Positions 61,691 to 64,000 of a DNA stretch of 64,000 bases are shown here, piece after piece. A model generated the notes under the pieces. The model ran no database searches, was not told where the DNA came from, and saw only the letters and a list, made by a program, of their open reading frames with translations. The position numbers were made by a program, and so were the translations under genes. The DNA is taken from NCBI RefSeq assembly GCF_001458435.1, contig NZ_CYSF01000012.1, positions 124,001 through 188,000 of the forward strand. The letters run 5' to 3'. The first letter of the stretch is position 1. Every line of letters begins with the position of its first letter. Source of the DNA: Thalassovita mediterranea (GTDB lineage: Bacteria; Pseudomonadota; Alphaproteobacteria; Rhodobacterales; Rhodobacteraceae).

Positions 61691-63454
61691 TTATTCTGCC
61701 GCATCCCCCGATTGTTGTTGATCGCAGGCCTCAGCGTGGTTGGTCAGGGCGCAGACTGCATCGTAATGCGACAGGAATACCTCACCGCTTAGCGCGTCCA
61801 ACAGATGACTGCGTTTCAACTTGTCCATCACCGGGCCTTTCACCTCTGACAGGTGTAGCTTGATGTTCAGATCCTGTAGGCGGTGGTTAATCTGTTCCAG
61901 ACTTTCCAGCGCCGACATGTCGATTTCATTTACCGCGGAACACAGTAGAACGATATGCTCGATCGGTTCCTCACAGGCGATGCGGTCATAGATGTAATCC
62001 TCTAGGAAGCGCGCATTGGCGAAATAGAGGCTTTCATCGATGCGCAGGGTGACCACCTCAGGATGGGTTTCAACTTCATGCCGTAGGATATTGCGGAAAT
62101 GCTGGGTGCCGGGCACCAGCCCCACCTCCGCAACATGCGGGCGGGATGTTTTGTAAAGGAACAAGAGGATCGACAGGATCACACCGGCTGAGACGCCGAT
62201 TTCGACACCCATCAACAGGGTCAGAGCGATGGTGGTGGCCACGGCGGCGAAATCTACGCGCGAATAGTTCCAAGTGCTGCGCAGGATGCTGAGGTCAACA
62301 AGGCTGAGGACCGCGACGATGATGGTTGCTGCCAGCGTTGCTTTGGGGAGGAAAAACAACAGCGGTGTCAGGAACAGGGCAGCCAGCAGGATGCCAATGG
62401 CCGTGAAGGCACCAGCAGCAGGGGTTTCGGCGCCCGCGTCATAGTTCACCACCGATCGGGCAAAACCACCGGTGACGGGATAGCCACCGCTCAGCGCCGC
62501 CGCGATGTTCGAGGTGCCAAGGCCGATCAGCTCTTGGTCAGGAACAATACGCTGGCGTTTCTTGATCGCTAGCGTCTGCGCGACAGATACAGATTCGACA
62601 AACCCGATGATCGAGATGAGCAGCGCTGACATAAACAGCGCGCCCCATAGGTCAGGGCTGAACGATGGCAGGCTGAAGGGTGGTAGACCTTTGGGCACAT
62701 CGCCCACAATGGCCACGCCCCGCGCGCCGAGGTCGAAACCCCAAGTCGCCAGTGTGGTTGCGGCGACGGCAAACACGGGCCCCGCTTTGGTCAAGGTATC
62801 CGCCAGACGCGGCGGCAGGCCTAGTGACAACAAAAGCGGTTTCATCCCTTTGCGCACCCAGAACAGGAAGGCAACGGTGCTGATGCCGATAACGGCGGTG
62901 ATCGGGTTCAGATCTGCCAGATGCGCGGCCAGCGAGGTCAGCAGCTCCACCATGTTGTGACCGTGCGCCTCAACCCCGGCGATATGTTTAAGCTGTGAGG
63001 TGGCAATCAGAATGCCGGAGGCGGTGATAAACCCCGCAATCACCGGATGGCTGAGGAAGTTGGCCAGAAACCCCAACCGGAATATCCCCATGACCAGCAG
63101 GATTGCACCGGACATGAACGCCAGCGTGATCGCCGCCAGTGCATATTCCGCCGTGCCTTGCAGCGCCAGATTGCCCACTGCGGCAGCGGTCATCAGCGAC
63201 ACCACCGCCACAGGTCCGACGGCCAAGGCGCGACTGGTGCCAAAGATCGCATAGGCCACCAGCGGCAGGATCGACGCATAGAGCCCCATTTCCGCAGGCA
63301 ACCCCGCCAGCAGCGCATAGGCCAGTGATTGCGGGATCAGCATGATTGTCACGATCACCGCGGCCAGCATGTCATTGGTTAGCGTGCCACGGTTGTAGTC
63401 TGTGGCCCAGTCAAGGATCGGCAGATTGCGCCGCAGGGAAGGGGGCAGTTGCAT
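61691..63454 (-). CDS. SulP family inorganic anion transporter with STAS domain
   Basis: A 587-residue membrane transporter. The N-terminal transmembrane domain (about 25-420) carries the SulP signature MLIPQSLAYALLAGLPAEMG and LYASILPLVAYAIFGTSRAL, with SQLKHIAGVEAHGHNM and ELIGLGTSNIAAALSGGYPV further on. The C-terminal STAS domain (about 440-565) has LRIDESLYFANARFLEDYIY and LCSAVNEIDMSALESLEQIN. Family substrates include sulfate, bicarbonate and dicarboxylates; which one applies is not readable. The promoter region upstream is very AT-rich. Confidence 0.95.
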   Translation of the reverse strand: MQLPPSLRRNLPILDWATDYNRGTLTNDMLAAVIVTIMLIPQSLAYALLAGLPAEMGLYASILPLVAYAIFGTSRALAVGPVAVVSLMTAAAVGNLALQGTAEYALAAITLAFMSGAILLVMGIFRLGFLANFLSHPVIAGFITASGILIATSQLKHIAGVEAHGHNMVELLTSLAAHLADLNPITAVIGISTVAFLFWVRKGMKPLLLSLGLPPRLADTLTKAGPVFAVAATTLATWGFDLGARGVAIVGDVPKGLPPFSLPSFSPDLWGALFMSALLISIIGFVESVSVAQTLAIKKRQRIVPDQELIGLGTSNIAAALSGGYPVTGGFARSVVNYDAGAETPAAGAFTAIGILLAALFLTPLLFFLPKATLAATIIVAVLSLVDLSILRSTWNYSRVDFAAVATTIALTLLMGVEIGVSAGVILSILLFLYKTSRPHVAEVGLVPGTQHFRNILRHEVETHPEVVTLRIDESLYFANARFLEDYIYDRIACEEPIEHIVLLCSAVNEIDMSALESLEQINHRLQDLNIKLHLSEVKGPVMDKLKRSHLLDALSGEVFLSHYDAVCALTNHAEACDQQQSGDAAE

Positions 63455-63487
63455 GTGTCTTATGTCCTGTCGCGTTGGTTCGGCACC

Positions 63488-63528
63488 TATATATTCAAAA
63501 TATTATATATGAAAGATCGAATATTTTT
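63488..63528 (-). promoter_or_regulatory. AT-rich promoter region of the SulP gene with inverted ATATTC half-sites
   Basis: A strikingly AT-rich stretch in a GC-rich genome. It holds a perfect minus-strand TATAAT (63502-63507) and an inverted pair ATATTC (63491-63496) / GAATAT (63519-63524). The ATTC/GAAT halves resemble those reported for ArsR-family sulfur regulators such as SqrR, but the 22-base spacing here does not fit that site. The -35 match is poor. Confidence 0.35.
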
Positions 63529-63674
63529 CACCCCCTGCCTGCGCGATCTCTGCTTGCCGATCCTATGACTGTGGCAGGTTTCAGCGTGTCATGCTTGAAA
63601 AAAGCGCTGTTGAAACCGATCTGACACAGGCGCACAGCATGGACAGTTGCGCCCATGCGCAGTAGGACAGCCCC

Positions 63675-64000
63675 ATGGCACAGAACAAAAAAGCAGATCC
63701 GAATTACAAAGTGGTGGCCGAAAACCGGCGCGCCCGGTTTGACTATGCCATCGAGGATGACATCGAATGCGGTATCATCCTGCAAGGGTCCGAGGTGAAA
63801 TCACTGCGCGAAAACTCTGCCAACATTGCTGAAAGCTATGCTGCGGTTGAGAACGGCGAGTTGTGGCTGGTGAACAGCTATATCGCACCCTATGAACAGG
63901 CCAAGACTTGGGGCCATGAAGAACGTCGCCGCCGCAAACTGCTCGTCAGCAAGAAAGAGCTGGCGCGCATGTGGAATGATACCCAGCGCAAGGGCATGAC
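63675..64000 (+). CDS. smpB: SsrA-binding protein SmpB, N-terminal part (partial)
   Basis: The first 108 codons are present; the gene runs off the right edge. SmpB binds tmRNA and is needed for trans-translation that frees stalled ribosomes. Visible motifs: [60 protein letters not shown] and [16 protein letters not shown]. The tmRNA gene itself was not found in this window. In the same region as dapA and the lytic transglycosylase, a grouping I recall from roseobacters. Confidence 0.97.
   Translation, partial: MAQNKKADPNYKVVAENRRARFDYAIEDDIECGIILQGSEVKSLRENSANIAESYAAVENGELWLVNSYIAPYEQAKTWGHEERRRRKLLVSKKELARMWNDTQRKGM

Noticed and set aside
63455-63674. tmRNA gene next to smpB
   Set aside because: No tRNA-like acceptor or alanine tag frame is visible in the 220-base gap.

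Overview
The window reads as chromosomal DNA of an alphaproteobacterium of the Roseobacter group (Rhodobacteraceae). The basis is high GC with GC-rich third codon positions, and several gene neighbourhoods that I recall as typical of that group: lspA / DUF3035 lipoprotein / paired M16 peptidases, heparinase-II/III-like / purH, zf-CHCC / DUF2459 / polA, and lytic transglycosylase / dapA with smpB nearby. The species cannot be fixed from the sequence. No rRNA, tRNA, CRISPR array, insertion sequence or prophage was seen, and no gap between genes exceeds 300 bases.

Layout. 1-2.6 kb: the end of dapB, a small secreted protein, a 59-residue SDHAF4-family gene on the minus strand, and rsmB. 2.6-10 kb (minus): two M16 peptidase subunits, a DUF3035 lipoprotein, lspA, purH and a heparinase-like protein. 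10-15.4 kb (minus): a likely operon of a DgoK-like protein, deoC and a double-domain aldehyde dehydrogenase behind a sharp palindrome, then a lone ABC ATPase. 15.5-19.3 kb (plus): zf-CHCC, DUF2459 and polA, facing a PBP1A. 21.8-23.6 kb: glnK-amtB. 23.6-26.5 kb (minus): DUF2478 and tex. 26.7-32.6 kb (plus): adenine deaminase, gamma-glutamyltransferase and a FadB-type multifunctional enzyme. 32.7-34 kb (minus): mlaC and mlaA. 34.3-41.1 kb (plus): a type I secretion ABC/HlyD pair, RidA, a glycerophosphodiester phosphodiesterase, and an overlapping acyltransferase-like / PCD / MscS trio. 41.2-43.7 kb (minus): adenosine kinase, nth and a serine hydrolase. 43.8-47.5 kb: an Ada-like repair protein, an OmpA-type lipoprotein, an FMN reductase, a VOC protein and a MaoC-type dehydratase. 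47.5-50.5 kb: a sulfotransferase divergent from a GT14-type glycosyltransferase, then a HIT protein. 50.5-52.9 kb: rsmD, an FAD reductase and a peroxiredoxin. 53-55 kb: two proteins of unknown function. 55-64 kb: a divergent FAD-oxidoreductase / mnmD pair, a DMT exporter, a lytic transglycosylase, dapA, a second DMT exporter, a SulP transporter and the start of smpB.

Most of the window is housekeeping: lysine and peptidoglycan supply (dapB, dapA, PBP1A, lytic transglycosylase), purine metabolism (purH, ade, adenosine kinase), rRNA and tRNA modification (rsmB, rsmD, mnmD), DNA repair (polA, nth, Ada-like) and nitrogen sensing and uptake (glnK-amtB). The less ordinary parts are the two uncharacterised proteins at 53-55 kb, the sulfotransferase/glycosyltransferase pair, the DgoK-like/deoC/ALDH operon, a tRNA-modification function apparently split over two divergent genes, and several precise inverted repeats: 14354-14371, 30444-30499, 38701-38745, 45553-45574, and a 100-base nested palindrome at 50457-50556. 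All regulatory roles given to these repeats are inference.
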